Of a stretch of DNA of 41,162 nucleotides, positions 10,077-18,715 are shown piece after piece. The DNA is from Methylophilaceae bacterium. Its GTDB lineage: Bacteria > Pseudomonadota > Gammaproteobacteria > Burkholderiales > Methylophilaceae. The notes under the pieces were generated by a model that saw nothing but the letters and a program-made list of their open reading frames with translations, had not been told where the DNA came from and ran no database searches. Where the stretch lies: assembly GCA_009926205.1 (NCBI GenBank), contig RFPI01000007.1, positions 1-41,162 on the forward strand, written 5' to 3'. Position 1 is the stretch's first letter, and the number at the start of each line of letters is the position of its first letter. The position numbers and the translations under genes were made by a program.

Positions 10077-10116
10077 TTGCGCTGAACTTCTTTTTATGTA
10101 CAGAAGTTCAGCGCAA
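10077..10116. repeat. Near-perfect inverted repeat upstream of the RNase gene
   Basis: The arm gcgctgaacttct (10079-10091) is exactly complementary to agaagttcagcgc (10102-10114) across a ten-base loop, and two further t-a pairs extend the stem to 15 base pairs. It lies 43 bases upstream of the RNase II-type gene start, in the 175-base gap after the beta-propeller gene. It lacks a good U-run on either strand, so it is not a textbook terminator. It could be an mRNA hairpin in the RNase leader, a regulator-binding palindrome, or a dispersed repeat. Confidence 0.8.
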
Positions 10117-10160
10117 GCAATCAAAATGATAATTTTGGTGCGCAGGGAATAGGATAAATA

Positions 10161-10182
10161 AAAGGCGCTAATAAGCGCCTTT
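10161..10182 (-). terminator. Rho-independent terminator of the exported five-gene operon
   Basis: The stem aaaggcgc/gcgccttt (10161-10168 and 10175-10182) has a six-base loop. On the minus strand it is followed by a T-rich tract (ttttattt). It starts 28 bases after the stop of the beta-propeller gene, where the minus-strand operon should end. Confidence 0.85.
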
Positions 10183-10209
10183 TTGATCAATTGCAAAGAG
10201 ATAAAAGTA

Positions 10210-11079
10210 TTAATGCAAGGTAATAACCACCAGCTCACCCGCTTTCATATCTGGTATATACAGTGTCTTCTTATCAGGGGATAAAGCAATATCTGCCGCT
10301 GCCACATAACCATCTTGAAACACATCAACTTGTGCAGCCGATTGTTTGTCTAGTTTTAGCCTAAATACCTGACCACCCTTCCAATCACTGATTAAGTAGT
10401 CGCCATTGGCGATCTGCACAATACCATCACCGCCGCCAAAACCCTTGGCTTCTTCGCTTAATTCAGCTTTTTTACTGTCATAGCGATACAGCACACCGCT
10501 AGCAAAATCCACAATCATGATGCAATTAGGTGTTTTACCCATTAACAAACCATTTGGGGCAGCGATGCGAGGGTCTTGTTTGGCATCAATCAACGTCGTG
10601 ACTTTGCCAGCAGCATCAATTTTATAAACAGCGCCCCCACCCCCCTTTAAATCGCCACTATCACTAACGTAAAGATTGCCATCACTATCGGCTTCTAGGT
10701 CGTTTAAGAATTGTGGCGCTGTAGGGAATGCTTGAGTATCCACAAAAACTTCAACTTTACCTTGCATATCGATTTTGAAAATACGCTGCTTGTCAGCCAC
10801 ATACAAGACTTGTTCTATCATGGCTAAACCCTTGGGGTCATCCAAGCCTTTAGCAAATACTAAGAATTTTCCGTCTTTTCCCAGCACACTGATTTGACCA
10901 TCGCCATCTTTACCAAACTCGCCAATTTCTGACACAAACACATGTCCATGTTTATCAACTAGGACAGATTCTGGCATTTTCAGGCCACCATACTTTTGGG
11001 TTTCATGCGCTTGAGCAGTTGCCCCAATGAAGAAAAATATCAAGCTGATGCCAGCCGCAAGTTTGCGCGAAAAATTCAT
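10210..11079 (-). CDS. Exported SMP-30/NHL-type beta-propeller protein
   Basis: The 289-residue protein starts with a signal peptide: basic MNFSRKL, a hydrophobic core, and likely cleavage after ATAQA near residue 23. The mature part consists of repeated beta-propeller blades of the SMP-30/gluconolactonase/NHL type, with patterns such as PESVLVDKHGHVFVSEIGEFG, DPKGLAMIEQVLYVADKQRIFKI, NDLEADSDGNLYVSDSGD and the final blade DIALSPDKKTLYIPDMKAGELVV. Acidic residues of the SMP-30 metal site may be present but I cannot assign them. No enzyme activity can be given; these propellers act as lactonases or as binding and sensing modules. It is the last gene of the five-gene exported cassette, 33 bases after its predecessor, and is followed by a terminator. 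A start ribosome binding site (ggaga, minus strand) precedes the ATG. Confidence 0.8.
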   Translation of the reverse strand: MNFSRKLAAGISLIFFFIGATAQAHETQKYGGLKMPESVLVDKHGHVFVSEIGEFGKDGDGQISVLGKDGKFLVFAKGLDDPKGLAMIEQVLYVADKQRIFKIDMQGKVEVFVDTQAFPTAPQFLNDLEADSDGNLYVSDSGDLKGGGGAVYKIDAAGKVTTLIDAKQDPRIAAPNGLLMGKTPNCIMIVDFASGVLYRYDSKKAELSEEAKGFGGGDGIVQIANGDYLISDWKGGQVFRLKLDKQSAAQVDVFQDGYVAAADIALSPDKKTLYIPDMKAGELVVITLH

Positions 11080-11112
11080 GGAGTCTCCTTTTGTTTAATA
11101 TCAGGCAAGTGA

Positions 11113-11709
11113 TTATTGAAATGCATTGAATCTAAATTTGGATACCGGCAAAAACTCTGCCGTCGCACATGGGTTTAAGGTCACCATGCCCTTCACTTTA
11201 CCATTCAAATAATCATAAACTTGGCTATTGCTCTGCATGCGTTGGTATAAATCTTGGGTCGCGGCATCAAATAATTTAGCTATTTGCACCTTGGTCTGAT
11301 CTCCTAACAAGCGACCAACACTTTTACTTTCTCCAGTAATTCTTACCAAGGGCTTACCATCAGCAGTATAAAAATAGCCTTGAACTTTTCCATAAAATGT
11401 ACTGACTTGGGGATTGAAATATAAATTAGGACGCAACCAAACCAATAAGTTTGCCGCTTCTACTTTACTGTTACACATGGCATAGCCATGGTCCCCAAAT
11501 TGAGCAAATGCTTTTTGAGCGGAAGCCTCGACAAAAGGCCCCTGCTCTACCCACAAACTCTCAGCAAAATTCCAAAGTCTGGTGGGGTGGTCATAATCTT
11601 GCTGTTGAATGTGTACCGCCAATTTCACTGGACCTTCGGCCTTTGCAGTAAGAGAAATGACACATAACATCGCGATTGTTAAAAAAATCAATAATTGCTT
11701 ATTCATCAT
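11113..11709 (-). CDS. Exported protein of unknown function
   Basis: I do not recognise this 198-residue protein. It has a clear signal peptide (MMNKQ, a hydrophobic stretch to about residue 20, and cleavage near LTAKA-EG). The mature part of about 173 residues is mixed alpha/beta by eye, with two cysteines (in YAMCNSK and TLNPCATAE) that could form a disulfide in the periplasm. The middle, LVWLRPNLYFNPQVSTFYG then GKVQGYFYTADGKPLVRITG, looks like successive beta strands, followed by a helix IAKLFDAATQDLYQRM. There are no heme or metal motifs. A good ribosome binding site (aaagga on the minus strand) precedes the tandem ATGs. It lies between fccB and the beta-propeller gene, in the same operon. 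Confidence 0.75.
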   Translation of the reverse strand: MMNKQLLIFLTIAMLCVISLTAKAEGPVKLAVHIQQQDYDHPTRLWNFAESLWVEQGPFVEASAQKAFAQFGDHGYAMCNSKVEAANLLVWLRPNLYFNPQVSTFYGKVQGYFYTADGKPLVRITGESKSVGRLLGDQTKVQIAKLFDAATQDLYQRMQSNSQVYDYLNGKVKGMVTLNPCATAEFLPVSKFRFNAFQ

Positions 11710-11770
11710 CTTTTCCTTTAATTAAGTCAAAACATCTGCCCAAATATTGTCTGCCCAAGCGTAGGCGTAA

Positions 11771-13000
11771 TCACCTTCCAATTTTGAGGCTGCTTACACC
11801 GCCACCTTCAGCAGGCAGCATGATATGTTTGACCGCATCATAGCGATAAACATTCGCTACATGCATGGCCATTTCATTATCCACAAAACTATAACAAGTG
11901 TTGGCAAAAACTGGCTGTGGATCTGGAGAATTTCCTCGCACAATATCCACGATGGCAGCGGCGCAAACTTTGGCTTGGGATGTTGCCATGTGGGCCGACT
12001 TTGGTAACGCAGAGGAAACTGCATCGCCAATCACATGGATGCTTTCGTGCGCCTTGCTAGCATAACTCAGAAAATCAACATCTACCCACGCTTGTTTAGC
12101 ACCTAGCAGCCCTGCCATTTTGGCCAATTGTCCAGCTTGTTGAGGGGGAATGATATTTAATACATCCGCCCTCACACTCTCAAACTCGGTATTCACCATT
12201 AAAGATTGACTATCCACCTGCTGTACAGCGCTGTTGGGTCTATAGTCAATCATACCCGCATAGTGTTCTTGCCAAACCTTAGTAAATAAGCCTTTTTTTG
12301 ACACGATATCAGGGTTTGCATCCAACACAATAATCTTGGCCGTTGGGTTGTATTGCTTAAATAAAAATGCTACTTGGCATACGCGCTCATATGGACCGGG
12401 CGGACAACGATAGGGAGCTTTGGGGATACTCATCACGAACACCCCTCCTTGTGGCATGGCGACTAATTGTCTATGCAATAGCTCGGTTTGCTCGCCAGCT
12501 TTCCATGCGTGGGGAATGCGTTGCGCAATATCATGGGCTTGCATTCCAGCAATGGCTGAGTAATCAAACTTGATTCCAGGGGCGAGTACGAGTCTGTCAT
12601 AGCTGAATTTTGCATGCGGCGTACTCACGGTGCGTTTGATCGGGTCGATAGCCTCGACATGATCGCGTACCCAATGGATAGGATAGTTTTTTTGTAGGCC
12701 ACGGTAACTAAAAGTGAGATCCTGAATGCGTTTGCTGCCGCTCAACACTAAGTTACTTAAAGGACAGGAAATGAAATTGGCATTGGGTTCAATGACGGTC
12801 ACGTCAATTTCACCTTTAGACCATGTGCTTAGATACTTGGCGCAAGTAGCCCCAGCATAACCTCCACCCACCACAACCACTTTAGCAAGACTACCTTGTT
12901 TGTGGCTGGCTTTGGTCGATAGAGAACTGCAGCCTATTAAAGGTAAACTGGCCGCCAATCCCCCTATCATACTTAATTTGAGAAATTCGCGTCTTTGCAT
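11771..13000 (-). CDS. fccB: Flavocytochrome c / sulfide dehydrogenase flavoprotein subunit, FccB-like (C-terminus frameshifted)
   Basis: FccB oxidises sulfide (or another reduced sulfur compound) and passes electrons to its cytochrome partner FccA. The 409-residue product opens with a twin-arginine signal RREFLK and a hydrophobic core ending LIGC, then the FAD Rossmann motif VVVVGGGYAGATCAKYL (41-57). Redox cysteines typical of the family are Cys199 (APYRCPPGPYERVC) and Cys369 (ANTCYSFVD). A second FAD contact is IHVIGDAVSS. The C-terminus ends abruptly in SSLKIGR. Removing one A from the AAAA run near 11780-11784 would continue the frame for 19 more residues (LEGDYAYAWADNIWADVLT), ending at 11722 with 425 residues. 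That restored tail resembles the usual family end and leaves 12 bases to the next gene. It starts 12 bases after fccA. Confidence 0.88.
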   Translation of the reverse strand: MQRREFLKLSMIGGLAASLPLIGCSSLSTKASHKQGSLAKVVVVGGGYAGATCAKYLSTWSKGEIDVTVIEPNANFISCPLSNLVLSGSKRIQDLTFSYRGLQKNYPIHWVRDHVEAIDPIKRTVSTPHAKFSYDRLVLAPGIKFDYSAIAGMQAHDIAQRIPHAWKAGEQTELLHRQLVAMPQGGVFVMSIPKAPYRCPPGPYERVCQVAFLFKQYNPTAKIIVLDANPDIVSKKGLFTKVWQEHYAGMIDYRPNSAVQQVDSQSLMVNTEFESVRADVLNIIPPQQAGQLAKMAGLLGAKQAWVDVDFLSYASKAHESIHVIGDAVSSALPKSAHMATSQAKVCAAAIVDIVRGNSPDPQPVFANTCYSFVDNEMAMHVANVYRYDAVKHIMLPAEGGGVSSLKIGR

Positions 13001-13012
13001 AGAAACCTTTGC

Positions 13013-13363
13013 CTAATCGCGCTTAACAGGTTTTGCCGTGATACGTGCTTGTTGAGAGAAGTACTGAGCAAGCTGCTGGATTTCATCTTCGTTCAGACCT
13101 TTGGCATGGTGATGCATAACCGTGGCAGGAATTGTGCCATCTCTAAAACCATGCATTTGGCTGATGAAATAATCTTTGCTTAGCCCTGCAATGACAGGAG
13201 TCAATCCAGCACTATTCCCTTGCTGTCCGTGGCAAGCGGCACAGGATGAAGCTAACACTTGAATATGAGACGCATGAGGCGTCGACAGGGTTTCTGCCGA
13301 CGCTTCACTGACGGCAAGGATGGCGAATACCAGCCATCCTTGAGAATGATGTTTTAGAAACAT
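13013..13363 (-). CDS. fccA: Monoheme cytochrome c, FccA-like electron acceptor of FccB
   Basis: The 116-residue protein has a signal peptide (to about residue 23, SEASA-ET) and a single class I heme c motif CAACH at residues 41-45. The axial methionine is probably Met83 in ATVMHHHAKGL, a pattern usual in c4/c553-type cytochromes. It ends in a basic tail. Its place directly before fccB, 12 bases away, makes it the likely cytochrome subunit of a flavocytochrome c. It is a monoheme form, as in Chlorobium, unlike the diheme subunit of Allochromatium. I chose ATG 13363 because it is preceded by gagg on the minus strand and starts the signal peptide; the longer reading begins with a TTG inside the ankyrin gene. 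The start overlaps the ankyrin gene's end by 10 bases. Confidence 0.85.
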   Translation of the reverse strand: MFLKHHSQGWLVFAILAVSEASAETLSTPHASHIQVLASSCAACHGQQGNSAGLTPVIAGLSKDYFISQMHGFRDGTIPATVMHHHAKGLNEDEIQQLAQYFSQQARITAKPVKRD

Positions 13364-13836
13364 TTTTCCTCTTGGCAACCATCATCTTTGGCGCCAAGGG
13401 AGAGTAATAGTGTTTCCATTTTTTTGTTGCCGGTATCACGCATAGCACGCACGATAGAAACGCCACCCTTAAGTTTCAAATTAACGTCTGCGCCCTTGCT
13501 TGCCAAGTAGCTCACAACATTTTCAAAACCATCAAATGCAGCCAATTGCAATGCAGTCATTTTAGTCAATGGGTGACGATAGTTCATATCTGCCCCTTTT
13601 TCTACTAAAAGCTTAACGACTTCTAATTGACCCTTGTTTGCGGCGATTTGCAACGCTGACCAAGCAAAATACTTGTCGTTAAGATTAACGCCAGCATCGA
13701 TATATTTCTGCACTACTTTGACGTTACCAGTAGATAGGGCATCCGTGAATTCAACTTGCTCATCGCTAGTTAAAGCAAATACAGAAGCGCTACAGACCAA
13801 CATTGTCGCTAATAACAGGGATTTAATTAATTGCAT
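13354..13836 (-). CDS. Exported ankyrin-repeat protein
   Basis: The 160-residue product has a signal peptide (MQLIKSLLLATMLVCSASVFA, residues 1-21) followed by about four ankyrin-type units. Units are visible as DALSTGNVKVVQKYIDAGVN, SALQIAANKGQLEVVKLLVEKGADMN and TALQLAAFDGFENVVSYLASKGADVN, with a weaker last unit ending LLLSLGAKDD. Two cysteines sit in the C-terminal tail (DDGCQEEKCF). Ankyrin repeats bind proteins; a periplasmic one next to redox genes may serve as scaffold or protector, but that is inference. The ATG at 13836 has ggaga eight bases upstream and begins the signal peptide, so the longer reading was not used. It is the first gene of the five-gene cassette, 85 bases after purL in AT-rich DNA that probably holds the operon promoter. 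Confidence 0.83.
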   Translation of the reverse strand: MQLIKSLLLATMLVCSASVFALTSDEQVEFTDALSTGNVKVVQKYIDAGVNLNDKYFAWSALQIAANKGQLEVVKLLVEKGADMNYRHPLTKMTALQLAAFDGFENVVSYLASKGADVNLKLKGGVSIVRAMRDTGNKKMETLLLSLGAKDDGCQEEKCF

Positions 13837-13921
13837 TGTGTTCTCCATCTTTCGATTAATTATTAATTTACTACATTCAAAAATATTAACTTTATTTCTA
13901 TGTTTACTTGGGTGATGGCAA

Positions 13922-16900
13922 TCAACCAATCGCATGACGAGCGTTTCTAAACATACGTAACCATGCGCCATCATTGCCTAAGCCATCTGGATACCATGAG
14001 TTTTGTACTGTGCGGAATACACGTTCTGGATGCGGCATCATGATGCTGAAGCGCCCATCTGGTGTAGTTAGCCCAGTAATTCCTTGTGGTGACCCATTTG
14101 GATTGTAAGGGTACTGCTCAGTGACTTTAGCGTAATGATCAACATACCGCAGAGTCACTAGTTGTTTTGAAACCACTGCATTGACAGCACTTTCTGAAGA
14201 AAATTCCGCAAAGCCTTCACCATGTGCCACAGCGATGGGCATCACACTGCCAGCCATGCCATTAAAGAACAATGATGGTGAGCTTTGAACCTCTACCAAT
14301 GCGAATCTTGCCTCGAATTGCTCAGACTTGTTGCGAACAAAATGGGGCCAATTTTCTGCACCAGGAATAATACTGTGCAGATTACTCATCATCTGACAAC
14401 CGTTACATACGCCCAATGCAAATGAGTCGGATCGCGCAAAGAAACGCTCGAATTGCTCTCTAGCCACTGGGTTAAACAATATAGATTTGGCCCAGCCCTC
14501 GCCGGCACCCAATACATCGCCGTATGAGAATCCACCACATGCCACCAAACCGGCGAAATCGGCCAACTTGATTCGGCCTGCGATAATGTCGCTCATATGC
14601 ACGTCTTGTGCAGCAAAGCCTGCCGCATCAAATGCGGCTGCCATCTCGACATGCCCATTCACACCTTGTTCGCGCAATACTGCCATCTTGGGTCGAGCAG
14701 ATAGATTGAGATAAGGCGCAGCAACATTCTCTTGTGGGTCATAGCTTAGTTGCCATTGCAAACCCGGTTCACTGACATCCAAAATACGGTCATATTCTTG
14801 TTGTGCACAGACTGGATTATCGCGAGATTTTTGCATATGGTAAGTAGTCGCAGACCACGCCCTGTGCCAATCCACGCGATTTGCCTGCAACAAAGTCTTA
14901 CCTTCGCGACGGATAAGGATTTGATGTTGCTGTGTCACATCTCCCAGCAGATGCACACAAGCCGGTAACGCGTCCGATAGTTGAGTCAAAATCGCATTCG
15001 CCTGCGCCGCATGCACTTGTATCACTGCGCCCAACTCTTCGTTGAAAAGCACAGACAAGTCATCACCAGCCAAACTGCTCAAGTCTAGAGACAAGCCACA
15101 ACGTCCGGCAAACGCCATCTCCGCTAAGGTGACTAATAAACCACCATCACTGCGGTCATGATAGGCGAGCAGTTTTTTGTCACGATTGAGTTGCTGTATC
15201 TCAGCAAAGAAACGTTTGAATAACGCTGCATCATCCAAATCTGGCGATTGGTCACCAATCTGTTGATAGACCTGCAACAGGGCTGAACCGCCCAAGCGAT
15301 TTTTGCCAGCACCCAAGTCAATCAATATCAACTTGGTATCCCCCACATCTTTTCGCAACTGCGGCGTCAAGGTATGACGCACATCAGGAACAGCGGCAAA
15401 CGCTGTTACGACGAGAGAGATAGGCGCTGTGACAGCCTTGTTTTGTTGATTTTCTTGCCAAACCGTCTTCATAGACATGGAGTCTTTGCCCACAGGAATA
15501 CTAATGCCCAAAGCAGGACATAACTCCATACCAACGGTACGCACTGTGTCATATAACGCTGCATCTTCGCCTGGATGCCCTGCAGGTGCCATCCAGTTTG
15601 CGGATAGTTTGACTTCGGATAAATCGGTAATGGCCGTCGCTGCGAGATTAGTGAGCGACTCCCCGATAGCCATACGCCCAGAGGCTGGTGCGTCAATCAA
15701 GGCTAATGGCGCTTTTTCTCCAATCGCGAATGCGACTCCATGAAACGCTACATAACTGTCCATCGTCACGGCCACATCAGCGACAGGTACTTGCCATGGC
15801 CCAACCATTTGATCACGTGCCACCATACCGGTCACACTGCGGTCGCCAATGGTTATCAAGAAAGTCTTATCCGCTACGGTAGGCAGATGCAACACTCGCT
15901 GCACCGCGTCTTGAAGATCGATGCCTTGCAATTTTGCTGACGGTAAATGACGGCTTAAATGCTGAACATCGCGCAGCATTTTTGGCGGTTTGCCCAATAA
16001 CACAGACAAATCCATATCTACTGGCAAATTATCAAAATGTTCGTCATGTACGCTCAAATGACGCTGTTCTGTGGCTTCACCCACAACCGCATAAGGACAG
16101 CGCTCTCGCTGACAAATCTCATCGAAACGCGCCAAATCGTCCTTGCTCACAGCCAATACATAACGCTCTTGTGCCTCATTACTCCATAATTCGCGCGGAG
16201 ACATCCCTAACTCTTCATTGTGCACAGCGCGTAATTCAAATTTCGCACCAACCCCGGCATCATTCACCAGCTCAGGGAAAGCATTGGAAATGCCGCCAGC
16301 ACCAACGTCATGAATACTCAAGATTGGATTGTTTGCGCCTAACTGCCAACAGCGGTCTATCACTTCTTGTGCACGACGTTGAAGTTCTGGATTACCGCGT
16401 TGCACTGAGTCAAAGTCTAAATTCTCTGCATTAGAACCGGTGTCCATACTTGAAGCAGCACCACCACCCAAGCCAATTAACATGGCAGGACCACCCAATT
16501 GAATCAGACAGGCACCGGGTGGAATCGCACGCTTTTTGGAATGTGCTGCCGAAATATTGCCAACACCACCCGCCAACATAATGGGCTTATGATAGCCACG
16601 CATCTCGCCATCTACTTGCAACTCAAAAGTACGGAAATAGCCACTGATATTGGGACGTCCGAATTCATTGTTATAGGCCGCTCCACCTAAGGGACCGTCA
16701 AGCATAATTTGATAAGCCGAAGCGATACGCGCTGGCTTGCCATAGTCCTGCTCCCAAGGTTGTAGCAAGTCAGGCAAGCGCAAATTAGAGACCGAAAAAC
16801 CGGTCAACCCCGCTTTAGGTTTTGAACCTATACCGGTAGCGCCCTCATCGCGAATCTCACCCCCAGCCCCTGTCGCGGCACCGGCAAAAGGAGAGATGGC

Positions 16901-17809
16901 GGTTGGATGATTATGAGTTTCTACCTTCATTAAATAATGGGTCGCTTCATCGATATAGCGATAAGCGCCATGCGCATCAGGATAAAAACGCCTTGTCTCA
17001 GATGTTGCGCTCTCCACGATAGATGCATTATCCGCATAGGCAACCACCGTCTTTTTCGGGTGCAGTTGATGGGTATTCCGTATCATGGCAAACAACGACT
17101 TAGCTTGTTCAACCCCATCAATACGCCAATCGGCATTAAAAATCTTATGTCGGCAATGTTCTGAATTGGCTTGCGCAAACATCATCAATTCGACATCAGT
17201 GGGATTACGCGCTATGCGTTGATAATTGTCGAAGAGGTAGTCCACTTCGTCGGGTGATAGCGCCAAACCCAGCTCTTGATTTGCTCGTTCTAGTGCTTGT
17301 TTGCCACCACCTAAAACATCCACTCGGCTGAGTGGCTTAGGCTCACCTTGATGATACAGTCCTTGTGCTTGCTCAAACGCAGACACCACGGTCTCGGTCA
17401 TCCGGTCATGGATTAACTGACGTATTAATTGGCGCTCAGCATCATTAAACTGACTGCCATCGGACTTAGCCAAATAATAGGCAACACCCCGCTCAATTCT
17501 CAGGGTGCTTTGCAAACCACAATGGCGCGCGATATCTGTTGCTCTGGAGGACCAAGGAGAAATCGTACCGAAACGTGGCAATACCAAAAATAACTCACCC
17601 GCTGGCTCATCGTTTGGCACATTAGGTCCATAACGCAGAATGCTATTCAAGGTTTGCAATTGTTCAGCAGTGTATTCCTGCTCTGACCATACAAAGTGCC
17701 AGAACTCTGCATGCAGATGCTGCAGGTGAGGAATGGCTGACTGCAAGCCATGACGAATTTTTTCTAGTCTAAAGGGAGAAAGTGCAGAGCCGCCGCGAAT
17801 ACTAATCAT
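13922..17809 (-). CDS. purL: Phosphoribosylformylglycinamidine synthase, large single-chain form
   Basis: PurL converts formylglycinamide ribonucleotide, glutamine and ATP to formylglycinamidine ribonucleotide, the fourth step of purine synthesis. At 1295 residues it is the large proteobacterial type, combining a PurS-like N-terminal domain, a linker, two AIRS-like ATP-binding halves ([30 protein letters not shown] near 290-320) and a C-terminal class I glutaminase. The glutaminase triad is Cys1135 (LGVCNGC), His1260 and Glu1262 (MPHPERVF), matching the E. coli numbering. No lesion is seen. It is transcribed away from the HMA-MauE-like gene across a 140-base divergent gap and is followed, 85 bases later, by the ankyrin gene. 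Confidence 0.97.
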   Translation of the reverse strand: MISIRGGSALSPFRLEKIRHGLQSAIPHLQHLHAEFWHFVWSEQEYTAEQLQTLNSILRYGPNVPNDEPAGELFLVLPRFGTISPWSSRATDIARHCGLQSTLRIERGVAYYLAKSDGSQFNDAERQLIRQLIHDRMTETVVSAFEQAQGLYHQGEPKPLSRVDVLGGGKQALERANQELGLALSPDEVDYLFDNYQRIARNPTDVELMMFAQANSEHCRHKIFNADWRIDGVEQAKSLFAMIRNTHQLHPKKTVVAYADNASIVESATSETRRFYPDAHGAYRYIDEATHYLMKVETHNHPTAISPFAGAATGAGGEIRDEGATGIGSKPKAGLTGFSVSNLRLPDLLQPWEQDYGKPARIASAYQIMLDGPLGGAAYNNEFGRPNISGYFRTFELQVDGEMRGYHKPIMLAGGVGNISAAHSKKRAIPPGACLIQLGGPAMLIGLGGGAASSMDTGSNAENLDFDSVQRGNPELQRRAQEVIDRCWQLGANNPILSIHDVGAGGISNAFPELVNDAGVGAKFELRAVHNEELGMSPRELWSNEAQERYVLAVSKDDLARFDEICQRERCPYAVVGEATEQRHLSVHDEHFDNLPVDMDLSVLLGKPPKMLRDVQHLSRHLPSAKLQGIDLQDAVQRVLHLPTVADKTFLITIGDRSVTGMVARDQMVGPWQVPVADVAVTMDSYVAFHGVAFAIGEKAPLALIDAPASGRMAIGESLTNLAATAITDLSEVKLSANWMAPAGHPGEDAALYDTVRTVGMELCPALGISIPVGKDSMSMKTVWQENQQNKAVTAPISLVVTAFAAVPDVRHTLTPQLRKDVGDTKLILIDLGAGKNRLGGSALLQVYQQIGDQSPDLDDAALFKRFFAEIQQLNRDKKLLAYHDRSDGGLLVTLAEMAFAGRCGLSLDLSSLAGDDLSVLFNEELGAVIQVHAAQANAILTQLSDALPACVHLLGDVTQQHQILIRREGKTLLQANRVDWHRAWSATTYHMQKSRDNPVCAQQEYDRILDVSEPGLQWQLSYDPQENVAAPYLNLSARPKMAVLREQGVNGHVEMAAAFDAAGFAAQDVHMSDIIAGRIKLADFAGLVACGGFSYGDVLGAGEGWAKSILFNPVAREQFERFFARSDSFALGVCNGCQMMSNLHSIIPGAENWPHFVRNKSEQFEARFALVEVQSSPSLFFNGMAGSVMPIAVAHGEGFAEFSSESAVNAVVSKQLVTLRYVDHYAKVTEQYPYNPNGSPQGITGLTTPDGRFSIMMPHPERVFRTVQNSWYPDGLGNDGAWLRMFRNARHAIG

Positions 17810-17879
17810 GAGAGATTTCTGATGAATAACTTAATTATTGGCAAAGACGTTATTTTAACTCAAGGCAAGCTGTCTCAAC

Positions 17880-17912
17880 AGTAAACTTTTCGGATTCTGT
17901 TTACTCTATAAT
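17880..17912 (+). promoter_or_regulatory. Probable promoter with an inverted repeat, for the HMA-MauE-like gene
   Basis: A consensus -10 box TATAAT lies at 17907-17912, 37 bases before the chosen ATG. The -35 region (around 17884-17889, aacttt) is weak. An inverted repeat AGTAAAC (17880-17886) and GTTTACT (17899-17905), separated by 12 bases, covers the -35 to -10 interval and abuts the -10 box. A weak -35 under a palindrome suggests a regulator-dependent or repressed promoter. The regulator is unknown. Confidence 0.5.
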
Positions 17913-17949
17913 GGCGCAAGCAAATGTTTATTGCCTTTCAGGAGTTGTC

Positions 17950-18702
17950 ATGTCTTCCGTGCGCTATCAGTTGCAAGGTATGCATTGCCAAAGTTGCGTT
18001 GGCAAAGTGAGTCAAGTTTTGCATCAGTTTGTAAAGCAAGCCAATGTGAGCTTGCAACCTCCACAAGCCGAACTGATCGACAGCGCACAAAATCTCGACA
18101 GCCTAGACCTAGGCAAAATTAACCATGCATTGAGCCTTGTAGGCAAATATCAAATGATGGTGATGGCGCGTGCAGATATTGCCCCTGAGCAGCAAGATAC
18201 AGTGGACTCGCAAAAATCATGGCTAAAAACCTATCAGCCCCTATTGATTTTGTTTGGCTATTTATTGATCAGCAGTTTTTTATTGCAATCCAGCCAAACG
18301 AGTTTCGATTGGGGAAGATGGATGCAACATTTCATGGCCATGTTTTTCTTGGTATTTTCTTTCTTCAAACTGCTCGATATTGGCGCTTTTGCTAACAGCT
18401 ATGCCATGTATGACTTATTGGCTATGCGTTTTAAGCCCTATGGCTATGTTTACCCCTTTATAGAATTGAGCTTGGGTTTAGCCTATTTGACGGGTGTCAA
18501 TTTAACCATGACCAACTTGGTGACTTTTGTGGTGATGGGCTTTTCTAGTTTAGGGGTGATTCAATCGGTGCTACGCAAACAAAAAATTCGCTGTGCTTGT
18601 CTTGGCGCCGTGTTCAATTTACCCATGTCCAGCGTGACCATCGTGGAAGATTTACTGATGGTGGCGATGGCCGCTTGGATGTTGTTGCAGCATGGCTTTT
18701 AA
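17950..18702 (+). CDS. Fusion of a heavy-metal-associated (HMA) domain with a MauE/DoxX-like membrane protein
   Basis: This 250-residue protein begins with an HMA-like domain (VRYQLQGMHCQSCVGKVSQ; metal-binding Cys13 and Cys16 in the GMxCxxC pattern), of the kind found in copper chaperones and P-type ATPases. A linker then leads to a membrane part with about four or five hydrophobic segments (from WLKTYQPLLILFGYLLISSFLL to the C-terminus) of MauE/DoxX type. A CxC pair (IRCACLGAVFNLPMS) matches the cysteine motif of MauE-like proteins. MauE helps mature methylamine dehydrogenase; DoxX relatives handle disulfides or quinol. The role here is probably metal- or thiol-linked membrane redox, but the substrate is unknown. 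ATG 17950 has caggag five bases upstream and is preferred to the reading from 17911, which begins inside the -10 box. bpt follows after 13 bases. Confidence 0.8.
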   Translation: MSSVRYQLQGMHCQSCVGKVSQVLHQFVKQANVSLQPPQAELIDSAQNLDSLDLGKINHALSLVGKYQMMVMARADIAPEQQDTVDSQKSWLKTYQPLLILFGYLLISSFLLQSSQTSFDWGRWMQHFMAMFFLVFSFFKLLDIGAFANSYAMYDLLAMRFKPYGYVYPFIELSLGLAYLTGVNLTMTNLVTFVVMGFSSLGVIQSVLRKQKIRCACLGAVFNLPMSSVTIVEDLLMVAMAAWMLLQHGF

Positions 18703-18715
18703 TTGAGGCAGGCAA

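Noticed and set aside
10050-10238. 62-residue minus-strand frame in the gap before the RNase gene
   Set aside because: It runs through the terminator and the palindrome, has no start site and shows no recognisable protein pattern.
15934-16434. 166-residue plus-strand open frame inside purL
   Set aside because: It is antisense to an intact, conserved purL and shows no domain pattern or ribosome binding site; it is a coding shadow.
17911-17949. Upstream start for the HMA-MauE-like gene at 17911
   Set aside because: That ATG overlaps the TATAAT box, has no ribosome binding site and adds residues before the HMA domain; 17950 has a good site.
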